Shown: piece after piece, positions 1 to 6,737 of the stretch | Numbering within the stretch: position 1 is the first letter of the stretch | How the letters are laid out: every line of letters starts with the position of its first letter | Source of the DNA: Treponema sp. | GTDB lineage: Bacteria; Spirochaetota; Spirochaetia; Treponematales; Breznakiellaceae | Direction of reading: 5' to 3' | NCBI GenBank assembly: GCA_031276615.1 | Contig: JAISND010000076.1 | Location: forward strand, 1 to 7,507 | Length of the DNA stretch: 7,507 bases | Translations under genes and position numbers: made by a program | Notes under the pieces: model-generated | What the model saw: only the letters and a program-made list of their open reading frames with translations | What the model was told of the DNA's origin: nothing | The model's database searches: none

Positions 1-1125
1 CACATCGCCCTGATGATAGACGACGCCGCCACGGGCAAAAGCCGCTTTTATGACTACGGGCTTTTTTCCTTTGAGAACGAGAACTTTTTTACCAACTTTG
101 CCCTGGGCCGGCTGCTTTACAGCTGCGGAGCTTCGCCGTCATCCGCGAGTATCGCCGCCTATGTCCGCACAAACCGCGACGTGCGCCTTTACACCCTGGA
201 CCTTCCGCCGGAGAAGCGGGCGGAAATAAGGGATTTCGCCGAAACGAACGTGCTCCCGGAAAACCGCGATTACTATTACCACCATTTCAGGGATAACTGC
301 TCCACCCGTATCCGCGACATCATAGATCTTGCCACCGGGGGCCGGTTCAAAGAGGAATTCGGCGCCGCGCCGGGACGTTTTACCTACCGCCAGCACGTGC
401 GCCGCCATACCTGGTTTTCCCCCTGTATGGACTGGATTCTCAATTTCTGGATGGGGCAGGATATTGACAGGCCCGTTACCGTCTGGGACGAGATGTTTCT
501 TCCCTCGGAAGTCGGCCTGCGGATCAACGATTTCCGGTATACCGATTCGGGGGGAATATCGCGCAAGCTGGTTTCGGGAATTGAGGAAATCAACCGCGCG
601 GAAGGCCGCCCGGCGGTTCTTGATGTTCCCCGCAGGCAGTGGCCCCGGGAACTGGCGGCGGGCATTGCGGCGGCGGCGCTGCTTCTGGTTTTCTTTTTTT
701 TGCGGGACCGCTGCCCCGCCGGCCGGATTCTCGCGGGAACAGCCCAGTCCCTTGCCGGGCTTTTTTTCGGAATCGCCGGTCTGCTGCTCTTTTTCATGTG
801 GGCCTTTACAAATCACGATTATACCTACCACAACATGAATCTGCTCTTCGCGAATCCCCTGCTTCTGGCGGCGGTTCCCCTGGGCATCCGTTACGTGATG
901 GCGCCTAACGCGGCGGCGCGGGAAATGCCGGAACTTCTGATCCGCGCCCTCTGGCTCCTCGTGCTGCTGGGGGTTTTTGCCTCGATGCTGCTTAAACTGC
1001 TCCCCTGGTTCTGGCAGCGGAACCTTGTGGACGAGATGCTTGTGCTTCCCGTGGCGCTTGTCCTTGCGCTGGAACCCTTTGGCCTCAAGGATCTTGCAGG
1101 CCGCGTTTTCTGGCGCTGGCTCTAA
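1..1125 (+). CDS. DUF4105 / Lnb N-terminal-like membrane protein (5' end missing)
   Basis: The reading frame is open from the first base (His-Ile-Ala-Leu, then Met at 13) to TAA at 1123-1125, so the true start lies upstream of the window. Counting from the Met at 13, residues 1-200 resemble the DUF4105 / Lnb N-terminal periplasmic domain: the opening HIAL fits the family's GHxxL motif, followed by YDYG (13-16), PENR (82-85) and the hallmark DNCSTRIRD (94-102). The order His first, Cys96 later is what a circularly permuted papain-like fold would show; catalysis is inference. After about residue 212 there are about five hydrophobic helices (near 214-231, 244-264, 276-292, 309-330 and 341-355). 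The segment NHDYTYHNMNLLFANP (267-282), between helices 2 and 3, also fits longer DUF4105 members. The soluble domain probably faces the periplasm. The substrate is unknown. The gene converges on the M28 gene with a 10-bp gap and no visible terminator. Confidence 0.8.
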   Translation, partial: HIALMIDDAATGKSRFYDYGLFSFENENFFTNFALGRLLYSCGASPSSASIAAYVRTNRDVRLYTLDLPPEKRAEIRDFAETNVLPENRDYYYHHFRDNCSTRIRDIIDLATGGRFKEEFGAAPGRFTYRQHVRRHTWFSPCMDWILNFWMGQDIDRPVTVWDEMFLPSEVGLRINDFRYTDSGGISRKLVSGIEEINRAEGRPAVLDVPRRQWPRELAAGIAAAALLLVFFFLRDRCPAGRILAGTAQSLAGLFFGIAGLLLFFMWAFTNHDYTYHNMNLLFANPLLLAAVPLGIRYVMAPNAAAREMPELLIRALWLLVLLGVFASMLLKLLPWFWQRNLVDEMLVLPVALVLALEPFGLKDLAGRVFWRWL

Positions 1126-1135
1126 GGTTTCCGGT

Positions 1136-2065
1136 TCAGCCCCGGCAAAGCTCCACCGCGAAGCGCACTACCCGGTCGTAGAATTCCGGGGTAAGCCTGA
1201 GGTGGCTGTCGGAGGGCCCGTTCAGACAGCGCCAGGTTTCCGGAATGAGCAGACGGTCGGCGTTGTCCCTGATTTTTCCGGAGATAAGGGAATCGGCAAA
1301 TTCGGGACGTTTGCGCAGCAGCGAGGCGTAGGGCCCCGCTTCCCCGGCGGGGAGCACGGTGACGGTCTGCGCGGGGATGCCCGCCCGGAGAAAGCCCGCG
1401 TCGTCGGAGAAAGGCGTAGGCGCGAGGAGCACCCTGTCCATCCCGAGATAGCGGGCGGTGTCAAGGGCATGATCCCTGAGGCCGAGGATAAGCTGCTTTG
1501 CCTTGCGTATACCCGGCCGTTTGTCGTTTTTCAAAAGATAGTCCGTCGTGCTGGAGATGACAAAGGTGTCGCCCGTGCCGCAGGCGTCAAAGTTGAATAC
1601 CCTGGCGTCACCCAGGCCCCAGGTTCTGAGTTTTTCCGCCAGGGCAAAGGAACCCTGATCCCGTATTCCCTCCCCCGCGCCGAGTTCTTCCTTGTCGGTA
1701 AAGATGACAATCCAGTAATCGGCGCCGAGTTCGCCAAGCCTGATCGCCGCCTTGAGGAGCTGAAAGACCGCGGCGCTGTTGTCGTTGGCGCCGGGGCTGC
1801 CGGCGGCCCTGTCGTAGTGGGCGACGAGGATCGCGGGGCTTTGACCCCTGAAGGGGACGCCGGCCGAAGGTTTCAGACCGCGTTCCCGGGGAAATATGAA
1901 AAAATGGCTGTTTCCGTTGACGGGAATGACAACCGAGTTAAGCGCAAGTTTTTCCGTCTGGGCAAGGAGTATCGTATAACGATCCGCGCCGGGGGCAATG
2001 AAATCGAAGAAACGTTCATAGGGGCTTTCCCCTGTCCAGTCCCGGTTCGCTGTCCGCGGTTTCAT
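1136..2065 (-). CDS. M28-family zinc metallopeptidase homologue
   Basis: This 309-residue protein has the order of motifs of M28 aminopeptidase-type enzymes, which hydrolyse peptides with two zinc ions. His83-Tyr-Asp85 supplies the first zinc ligand and its partner Asp, Asp95 in GANDNSAAV is the bridging Asp, Glu126-Glu127 in DKEELG are the general base and a ligand, and Asp160 in FNFDACGTGD is a further ligand. The region SDDAGFLRAGIPA (220-232) matches the usual late substrate-side segment. The last ligand, normally His in an HTPxDT-type motif, appears to be Asn282 in LNGPSDS, read from an AAC codon. No signal peptide or membrane segment is visible, so a cytoplasmic location is likely. The start ATG overlaps the pdxY stop in TAATG and lacks a clear Shine-Dalgarno site, pointing to translational coupling. 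It is the last gene of the operon. M28 membership is well supported; substrate and activity are not known. Confidence 0.85.
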   Translation of the reverse strand: MKPRTANRDWTGESPYERFFDFIAPGADRYTILLAQTEKLALNSVVIPVNGNSHFFIFPRERGLKPSAGVPFRGQSPAILVAHYDRAAGSPGANDNSAAVFQLLKAAIRLGELGADYWIVIFTDKEELGAGEGIRDQGSFALAEKLRTWGLGDARVFNFDACGTGDTFVISSTTDYLLKNDKRPGIRKAKQLILGLRDHALDTARYLGMDRVLLAPTPFSDDAGFLRAGIPAQTVTVLPAGEAGPYASLLRKRPEFADSLISGKIRDNADRLLIPETWRCLNGPSDSHLRLTPEFYDRVVRFAVELCRG

Positions 2066-2967
2066 TACCGCAGTCTCAGCGCTTCAAAGGCCCGGGAGGG
2101 AGAACACAGTTCGTCCTGCGCCCGGACAATGCGGAGTTCGGGCGGGCCTGCCCCGCCGTCCGCCGGGGGGGAACTTGCCTCAAGGATTCCGTAGACGGAA
2201 GCGGCGCAGAGTTCAAGGGTTTTCTTTACGTCGCCCGTTTCAAGGTAACGGGAGAGGAAGATCGCCGCGGTAAGATCCCCGGCGCCGGCAACGCCGTTTC
2301 CCAGGGGCAGTTCGGGAGTGCTGATCCGGTACAGGTTCTTTCTGTCCGAAGCCAGCATGCTGATCTGGCCGGCCGCGCCGGGGCCCCAGTTTCCCGCGTC
2401 CGCCGCCGCGCCGCGGTAACTGGTAACCAGCACCACGCCGGGCCCCATCGCGTGGAGCGCGCTGATCGCCCCGCGGGCGCCGTCCACGGTATCGGCGCCG
2501 ATTCCGGTCAGGGCCTCCAGCTCGAACTGGTTCGGCGTGACAATGTCGGCAAGGCCCATAAGTTCGTCCCTGAACATGCCGGGAATGCCGGGGCTGACGT
2601 AAAAGCCCTTGCCCGCGTCGCCCATTACCGGGTCGCAGCAGTAGAGGGCCTTGGGCGAAAAACCGCGCACCAGGCGCACCGCGTCGATTACCGCGCGTCC
2701 CACGGCGGCGTCGCCCAGGTAACCGGAGAGGATCGCCTCGCAGCCGCCCAGGACGCCCCGTTCCTCAAGGCCCCTGACCAGTTCCGCGACAAGTTCGGCG
2801 CCGAGGACTTTGCCGCGGAAGCCGCCGAAGCCGGTGTGGTTTGAAAACTCGACCGTGTTCAGGGCCCACACTTCGCGGCCAAGCCGCTGCATGGGGAAAA
2901 CGGCGGCGGAATTACCGGCGTGACCGTATACGACGTGGGACTGTATGGATAAAACCGCCATGACCAT
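2065..2967 (-). CDS. pdxY: Pyridoxal kinase (PdxY type)
   Basis: This 300-residue protein is predicted to phosphorylate pyridoxal (possibly also pyridoxine or pyridoxamine) with ATP in the cytoplasm, in the vitamin B6 salvage route to PLP. Ribokinase-superfamily PdxY/PdxK features are all present: the N-terminal LSIQSHVVYGHAGNSAA (6-22), LNTVEFSNHT (36-45), LSGYLG (80-85), CDPVMGD (111-117), the TPNQFELEALTG segment (144-155) and the anion-hole/catalytic motif GAGD with Asp231 as expected base. The C-terminal VRAQDELCSPSRAF also follows the family. The length is slightly above the usual 285-290 because of a Gly/Ala-rich insertion near 186-200. Either Met1 or Met3 could start translation; an AAGGA placed about five bases upstream favours Met1, which directly follows the TGA of the preceding gene. 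Its own stop overlaps the M28 start by one base. PdxY rather than PdxK is chosen from the overall motif wording. Confidence 0.93.
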   Translation of the reverse strand: MVMAVLSIQSHVVYGHAGNSAAVFPMQRLGREVWALNTVEFSNHTGFGGFRGKVLGAELVAELVRGLEERGVLGGCEAILSGYLGDAAVGRAVIDAVRLVRGFSPKALYCCDPVMGDAGKGFYVSPGIPGMFRDELMGLADIVTPNQFELEALTGIGADTVDGARGAISALHAMGPGVVLVTSYRGAAADAGNWGPGAAGQISMLASDRKNLYRISTPELPLGNGVAGAGDLTAAIFLSRYLETGDVKKTLELCAASVYGILEASSPPADGGAGPPELRIVRAQDELCSPSRAFEALRLR

Positions 2968-3909
2968 TCATCCTTTCTTCGTGTTCCGGTTTTCCGCCGG
3001 GTTAAAGATCCGCTCCGCCAGCAGGGCGAGGAATCTGAACAATCTTCCCCTGCTGTGCCCGTATTTTCTGGAAAAATCCAGCGCGGCTTCGGCCAGGGAA
3101 TAGACCCCGTATTTTTTTTTCAGAAAATCCCAGTGCTTGACAATCCACACATAGAGATCGCTTGCGCTCCTGCGGGGGAAATTCGCCAGAAGCCACTGTT
3201 CCCTGATGATCCCGATTATCGGCCTGTACACACTGTTATACCAGGAAACGAGGGCCTGTGAAAAGGGAATTTCCTCCCTTTCGGTCTGGTTTAAAAAATA
3301 CTTGTGCACCAGAATATGATTGTAGATTTCGTCGTAACGGCCGGGAGCGGTAAAGTCGAGATTGTAGTCTCCGGTAAGTTCCCCGAAATTCGTTTTTTCA
3401 TAAAATATTTTTTTTTCATAGGCGATAAGGGATTCCCGCAGTTCGTCGCCTGTCATGGACGCCTTGATGCTTATCTCCGACGCGAGGCTCGTGACCTCGG
3501 CGTCGATGAACTCGACTCCCTGCGCCCTGGCAACCGAGACCCGGTGGTTGCCGTCCCGGACAAAGTAAACTCCCCCGATCTCGTAGAGCTGAACGGGGGG
3601 AAGGGTAATGTCCCTGATGCGGGCCTGGTCCACCCGTTCCCAGCGGCTCCGCAGGTGGTCCGACCTTGGCAGGAAATATTTGTTAAAATCCCGGTAGCGG
3701 CCTTCGCTTCCGATGATGAGCTTTATCGGAACCGCCCTGGTTCCGCGGTAGACCTGGTTTTTCGGCCTGAGTATTTCCTTGACATCGTTAAAGGAAAGCA
3801 GCCTGTCCCGGTCGGTATCCAGAAAATGCTGAATTCGGGAAAGAAAGGCTTTCCCCCTGGCGCGGGAAAAATCGGAAGAGGCCTGAAGCTGAATTCCCGA
3901 AACACTCAT
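2968..3909 (-). CDS. ParB-like / DUF4032-like domain protein
   Basis: A 313-residue, apparently soluble protein with no signal peptide. The clearest motif is VRDGNHRVSVARAQGV (117-132), preceded by ITLPPVQLYEIGGVYF (101-116). This is the ParB/sulfiredoxin-like pattern, in which the DGNHR loop binds a phosphate or nucleotide. The second half, with the segments IYNHILVHKYFL (195-206), WYNSVYRPI (223-231), IREQWL (235-240), FPRRSASDLYVWIVKHWDFL (244-263) and KKYG (265-268), resembles the DUF4032-type proteins that carry such an N-terminal domain. This second assignment is from memory of the pattern. Proteins of this type are often annotated as transcriptional regulators without proof. A helix-turn-helix is not obvious. 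The start overlaps the phosphoesterase stop as ATGA and is preceded only by a weak GAAGA. The gene contains two A9 runs in the sense strand. The biochemical role is unknown. Confidence 0.75.
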   Translation of the reverse strand: MSVSGIQLQASSDFSRARGKAFLSRIQHFLDTDRDRLLSFNDVKEILRPKNQVYRGTRAVPIKLIIGSEGRYRDFNKYFLPRSDHLRSRWERVDQARIRDITLPPVQLYEIGGVYFVRDGNHRVSVARAQGVEFIDAEVTSLASEISIKASMTGDELRESLIAYEKKIFYEKTNFGELTGDYNLDFTAPGRYDEIYNHILVHKYFLNQTEREEIPFSQALVSWYNSVYRPIIGIIREQWLLANFPRRSASDLYVWIVKHWDFLKKKYGVYSLAEAALDFSRKYGHSRGRLFRFLALLAERIFNPAENRNTKKG

Positions 3910-4508
3910 TCTTCTGTATCAATAATATAATGGCTGTAGGCGTTAATTACCAGTGTATCCTTCCAGCGGGTGGAACGGACATCGGAAAGATCGTAGAGGT
4001 GGATGTGGCCGTGGATCAGGTATTTCGGCCTGAAGGCTTTCATAAACCAGAGAAAGGCCCTGAAACCCCGGTGGCATTTGTCCTCCCGGTCGTGTATTCC
4101 CCGGGGAGGGGCATGGGTAAGGAGGATATCCGCATAGCGGCCGTGCAGGAACCGGTTAAGAAGGAGACGGGGGAGGAGCCTGAAAATTTCAAAGTACATA
4201 CCGGTATCGGTAAACTGGTTTTCTCCCCGGTTGTAACGCATGGAACCGCCGAGGCCCGCGATTAAAAGGCCGTTCTCGCGTACTGTCTTTGTTCCGATGT
4301 GAACGCCGCCTGCTTCCTCCCGGTTTTCCAGGTGGTGGTTGCCGAAAACAAAGTACAGGGGCCTGTTGAGGGCCGAGCTGATGAAGTCCAGGTAGTCCAT
4401 GGGGAGATCCCCGGCGCTGAGAATGAAATCCACGCCGGCAAAGCGTTCCCTGATGTTGGGCGAGTAAACCAGGGGATCGATCTGATCGGAGACGCAGAGA
4501 ATCTTCAT
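3906..4508 (-). CDS. Calcineurin-like metallophosphoesterase
   Basis: A compact 200-residue protein covering one metallophosphoesterase domain, predicted to hydrolyse a phosphomono- or diester with two metal ions in the cytoplasm. Motifs in order are SDQID (7-11, Asp8 as ligand), AGDLPMDYLDF (32-42, Asp34), FGNHHLE (55-61, Asn57 and His58), LTHAPPRG (130-137, His132) and HGHIH (166-170, His168 and His170). Two positions differ from textbook enzymes: motif 1 has Asp-Gln-Ile-Asp instead of Asp-x-His, and the third motif is GNHH where GNHD/E is usual. These may be features of its subfamily. The start overlaps the stop of the TPR gene (ATGA), and no good Shine-Dalgarno precedes it, so coupling to upstream translation is likely. 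The substrate cannot be predicted; small cytoplasmic members act on nucleotides, phosphodiesters or phosphoproteins. Confidence 0.88.
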   Translation of the reverse strand: MKILCVSDQIDPLVYSPNIRERFAGVDFILSAGDLPMDYLDFISSALNRPLYFVFGNHHLENREEAGGVHIGTKTVRENGLLIAGLGGSMRYNRGENQFTDTGMYFEIFRLLPRLLLNRFLHGRYADILLTHAPPRGIHDREDKCHRGFRAFLWFMKAFRPKYLIHGHIHLYDLSDVRSTRWKDTLVINAYSHYIIDTEE

Positions 4509-5902
4509 GCGCGGCGGGGCGGCCTTGACGGCGCGGATGAAGCGGCCCTGCCGAGCAGTTCCTGCAGTTTTTCCCTGTTGTAAAGTTCCACCGGCCGGGA
4601 GGTCGCGTATTCCACGGCCGTCCTGGTAAAATCGGAACAGCTAACCAGCGCCGATTTGGTAAGGTTAGCCGCTTTCGCGTCGTCCAGAATGGCGCGCACC
4701 TTTGAGTCGTCCACCGGATCGGGGCTGCGCAGAAAGCGGATGAGCCTGGGCATTTTCCGTACATTCCGCCATTTGGCGGAGTCGTTTTCAATGGCGGTAA
4801 TTTCGCAGCCCTCGCTGATGTTTTTCGTGTTCTGAACCTGAAGCTCCATGGTCTGGTTGACAATGGTCTTGCAAAGTTCGACGAAGTCAACCGGGGCGGC
4901 GGTCATATAATCCTTCATGTTGTCATCGGATCTAAGCTCCTGGTATTGGGCAAGTTTTTCACCGACATCGCGGAAATTCTTTTTCCTGCTGTAGATTTTG
5001 TCCCACTGGGCAATGGCCTTGTCAAGCTGGCGGGTGTTTTCGTAGCAGAGCCCCAGGAAGTAGCGGGCGTAGAGGCTGTCCTGGGACGATTCGTCGGTGA
5101 TGGCCTTTACCGCCCGTTCAAGATCCGGAATGGCCTTTTCGACCGCGTTAAGCGACATGTAGCAGCCGCCCCGTTCCACAAGGGCGCGTATCCGGAACTC
5201 GGCGTCCCGGGCGGCCTTCTCAAAGGAAGCGGCGGCGCCGGTGTAATCCCTGGAATCTTTCTGAATTTTTCCCAGATAGAAGTAAATGTGGGCGGCGTTT
5301 TCACCGGGGTACTTGAGGGCTACCTGCAGGGCGGCCTTCGCTTCGGAGGCTTTTTTATCCCTGTAGAGCATGATCCCGAGTTCGTAGTGTATCCTGCCGT
5401 CTTTGGGGCTGAGTTCCGCGGCTTTGCGGAGGTAGTTCTCCGCCATGTCCGTCCGGTTCCGTTCGGTAAAGAGCTTTCCCGCCCGGTAGTAGTACTCCGC
5501 GTGATTGGGCATGAGCTTTATGAGGAGGAGGTATTCCTTGAGGGCCTCTTCCCCCTGTTTCTGGTTTATGAAAAGCTGCGCCAAAAGTTCACGAAATTCC
5601 ACTTCGGGAATACTTTTCCCCGAAATGCCCAGCTGGTTGACGGCCTTGAATTCCATAATGGCAAGCTCGTCCCTGTTGTCCCTGTGGTAGGCCATGCCCA
5701 GCCAGTAATGGGCTTCGGCGCTTCTGGAATCCCTGGCGATGATCGCCTTTGCCGCCCTGATCACCGTCTGGGTTTTTCCCTTTTTGACAAGAGCCGCGAG
5801 GGCCTCGACACGCTGGGGAAGAACCAAAGATTTGACGATAAAGAATACAAGGAAACCTATGCCGACAACGAGAACGAGAATTACCGCAAGCACTATACTC
5901 AT
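4505..5902 (-). CDS. Membrane-anchored TPR protein with degenerate Mrr-like C-terminal domain
   Basis: First gene of the five-gene operon, 465 residues. Residues 2-27 form one strongly hydrophobic helix without a cleavage site, followed by Lys/Arg, so it is probably a membrane anchor. Residues about 35-320 hold roughly seven tetratricopeptide repeats, clear examples being AEAHYWLGMAYHRDNRDELA (62-81), YYYRAGKLFTERNRTDMAEN (137-156) and GRIHYELGIMLYRDKKASEA (169-188). Residues about 337-450 resemble the Mrr restriction-endonuclease fold: SALVSCSDFTRTAVEYA (417-433) matches the GxxVTTSxFTxxA pattern and VELYNREKLQELL (438-450) the final strand-helix. The usual catalytic D...QxK is not seen: the position expected to read QxK is Ile-Arg-Phe within RLIRFLR (386-392). 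A binding or scaffold role is therefore more likely than cleavage. A good ribosome site (AGGAAA) precedes the ATG. Its stop overlaps the phosphoesterase start. TPR and anchor are firm; the Mrr assignment is moderate. Confidence 0.82.
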   Translation of the reverse strand: MSIVLAVILVLVVGIGFLVFFIVKSLVLPQRVEALAALVKKGKTQTVIRAAKAIIARDSRSAEAHYWLGMAYHRDNRDELAIMEFKAVNQLGISGKSIPEVEFRELLAQLFINQKQGEEALKEYLLLIKLMPNHAEYYYRAGKLFTERNRTDMAENYLRKAAELSPKDGRIHYELGIMLYRDKKASEAKAALQVALKYPGENAAHIYFYLGKIQKDSRDYTGAAASFEKAARDAEFRIRALVERGGCYMSLNAVEKAIPDLERAVKAITDESSQDSLYARYFLGLCYENTRQLDKAIAQWDKIYSRKKNFRDVGEKLAQYQELRSDDNMKDYMTAAPVDFVELCKTIVNQTMELQVQNTKNISEGCEITAIENDSAKWRNVRKMPRLIRFLRSPDPVDDSKVRAILDDAKAANLTKSALVSCSDFTRTAVEYATSRPVELYNREKLQELLGRAASSAPSRPPRRA

Positions 5903-5905
5903 ACT

Positions 5906-5911
5906 TTTCCT
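5906..5911 (-). promoter_or_regulatory. Ribosome binding site of the TPR-Mrr operon
   Basis: AGGAAA on the minus strand lies three bases before the ATG at 5902-5900, at a suitable distance for its AGG core. It is one of only two clear Shine-Dalgarno sites in the operon; the other precedes pdxY. It supports this ATG as the start. Confidence 0.65.
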
Positions 5912-5963
5912 GTTTCCCTATTTTAATTTATACTATATATTGGGAAGAAGGGAACAGGGGATG

Positions 5964-5970
5964 GGAGGGG
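5964..5970 (+). promoter_or_regulatory. Ribosome binding site deciding a GTG start
   Basis: GGAGGGG lies four bases before the GTG at 5975. It decides in favour of GTG as the start, since the ATG at 5961 opens only a five-codon frame ending in TGA. Confidence 0.7.
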
Positions 5971-5974
5971 TAGT

Positions 5975-6691
5975 GTGAAAAAAATCTTTTTTACCGGAAT
6001 TTTGCTGCTTTTTGGGGCGGCGGGCTTCAGCCAGGCGAATTTTCGCAGGGGAGAGGAGCTTTTCATGCAGAACAGGCCCGGAGAGGCGCTCGTATATCTT
6101 GAAAATTCAATCGCGGAAGATCCCGCCCACGCGCAGGCTTTCCTGTATCTGGGCATCGTGTACGAACAGCTCGGCCGCATTGACGAGGCCATTGCGGCTT
6201 ACCGGAAGATTCTTCCCCGGGCCGGGGAGCTGACTCCCTATGTCGCGGCCAACCTGGGGAACGCCTGGTTTCGCAAGGGGAACGCCGAATACGCGGAACA
6301 GTTCTATACCCAGGCTCTGGAAGCCGACCCTGTGTACGCCTCCGCCTATCTCGGCCGGGCAAATGCCAGGGTCAAGGCCGGCTCCCTTAAAGACGCGACG
6401 GTTGACTACGAGCTTTACCTTTCCCTGGAACCCCGTTCGTCCAGGAGACCGGCAATTGAGCGGCTCATCGCCTTAATCCGGGAAGAATTCGCCGCCGCGG
6501 AGCGTCAGAGACTCCTTGCCGAGGAGGCGGAGCGTGAAGAAGCGGAACGGCAGCAGCGGCTTCTGGCGGAGAAGCAGCGGCTTTTGGACGAAGTTTCCGC
6601 TTCCCTGCAGTCTTCGGCCGAAGGCAGCCAGGGACTTTCCACCGGAATCGAGGATGTCGAGGGCTATGAAGGCGAATTCGAACTTGAATAG
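5975..6691 (+). CDS. Exported TPR protein with charged coiled-coil tail
   Basis: A 238-residue protein starting at GTG behind GGAGGGG. Residues 1-20 are a typical signal peptide (MKK, hydrophobic core IFFTGILLLFGAAG, then FSQ before ANF); no lipobox cysteine is present, so a periplasmic location is expected. Four tetratricopeptide repeats follow at about 23-52, 53-84, 88-119 and 122-153. Examples are FLYLGIVYEQLGRIDEAIAA (56-75) and VAANLGNAWFRKGNAEYAEQ (90-109). Residues about 160-208 are rich in Glu, Arg, Ala and Leu and should form a coiled coil. The last 30 residues are acidic (ending EGEFELE). The protein probably acts as an assembly or interaction platform in the envelope; no enzymatic motif is seen. 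It is transcribed divergently from the TPR-Mrr operon and is followed after 215 bp by a protein of similar design. Confidence 0.83.
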   Translation: MKKIFFTGILLLFGAAGFSQANFRRGEELFMQNRPGEALVYLENSIAEDPAHAQAFLYLGIVYEQLGRIDEAIAAYRKILPRAGELTPYVAANLGNAWFRKGNAEYAEQFYTQALEADPVYASAYLGRANARVKAGSLKDATVDYELYLSLEPRSSRRPAIERLIALIREEFAAAERQRLLAEEAEREEAERQQRLLAEKQRLLDEVSASLQSSAEGSQGLSTGIEDVEGYEGEFELE

Positions 6692-6700
6692 GCTTGTCCG

Positions 6701-6714
6701 GAAACTTCAGTTTC
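6701..6714. repeat. Short hairpin GAAAC-TTCA-GTTTC
   Basis: A perfect 5-bp stem (GAAAC/GTTTC) with a TTCA loop, ten bases after the stop of the TPR gene. Flanking TTGT (6694-6697) and ACAA (6721-6724) could extend the fold across an internal loop. Its core AAACTTCAGTTT is identical to that of the next hairpin. Confidence 0.6.
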
Positions 6715-6737
6715 TGTCGAACAAATGAATACAGAGG

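Larger units (their letters stand above)
5903..5974. promoter_or_regulatory. Divergent promoter region
   Basis: This 72-bp gap separates the minus-strand operon from the plus-strand TPR gene and is the only AT-rich stretch around either start (about 5919-5940). For the plus strand, TATACT at 5929-5934 is a good -10 candidate. For the minus strand, TATAGT (complement of 5932-5937) and TATAAA (complement of 5927-5932) are candidates. No convincing -35 box is found at the usual spacing in either direction, so the exact promoter positions are uncertain. The candidate -10 boxes overlap, so the two directions could compete for polymerase. Confidence 0.45.

Noticed and set aside
139..831. Minus-strand open frame (230 codons) opposite the DUF4105 gene
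   Set aside because: The plus-strand frame carries the DUF4105 motifs and membrane helices; the antisense product is low-complexity and basic.
1126..1135. Bidirectional terminator between the convergent genes
   Set aside because: Only 10 bp separate the stop codons, and no stem-loop was found spanning them.
977..2194. Long plus-strand open frame (405 codons) opposite the M28 and pdxY genes
   Set aside because: It is antisense to genes with clear family motifs, its own translation shows no recognisable domain, and long antisense frames are expected at this GC content.
3304..3930. Plus-strand open frame (208 codons) opposite the ParB-like gene
   Set aside because: It is a shadow of a motif-bearing gene, without a supporting ribosome site or domain.
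4189..4890. Minus-strand open frame (233 codons) across the TPR and phosphoesterase junction
   Set aside because: It lies in a different frame from two well-supported overlapping genes and encodes a Pro/Arg-rich sequence with no motif.
4946..5926. Plus-strand open frame (326 codons) opposite the TPR-Mrr gene
   Set aside because: It mirrors the TPR gene and shows no motif. The minus-strand reading has a proper ribosome site, a membrane helix and repeats.
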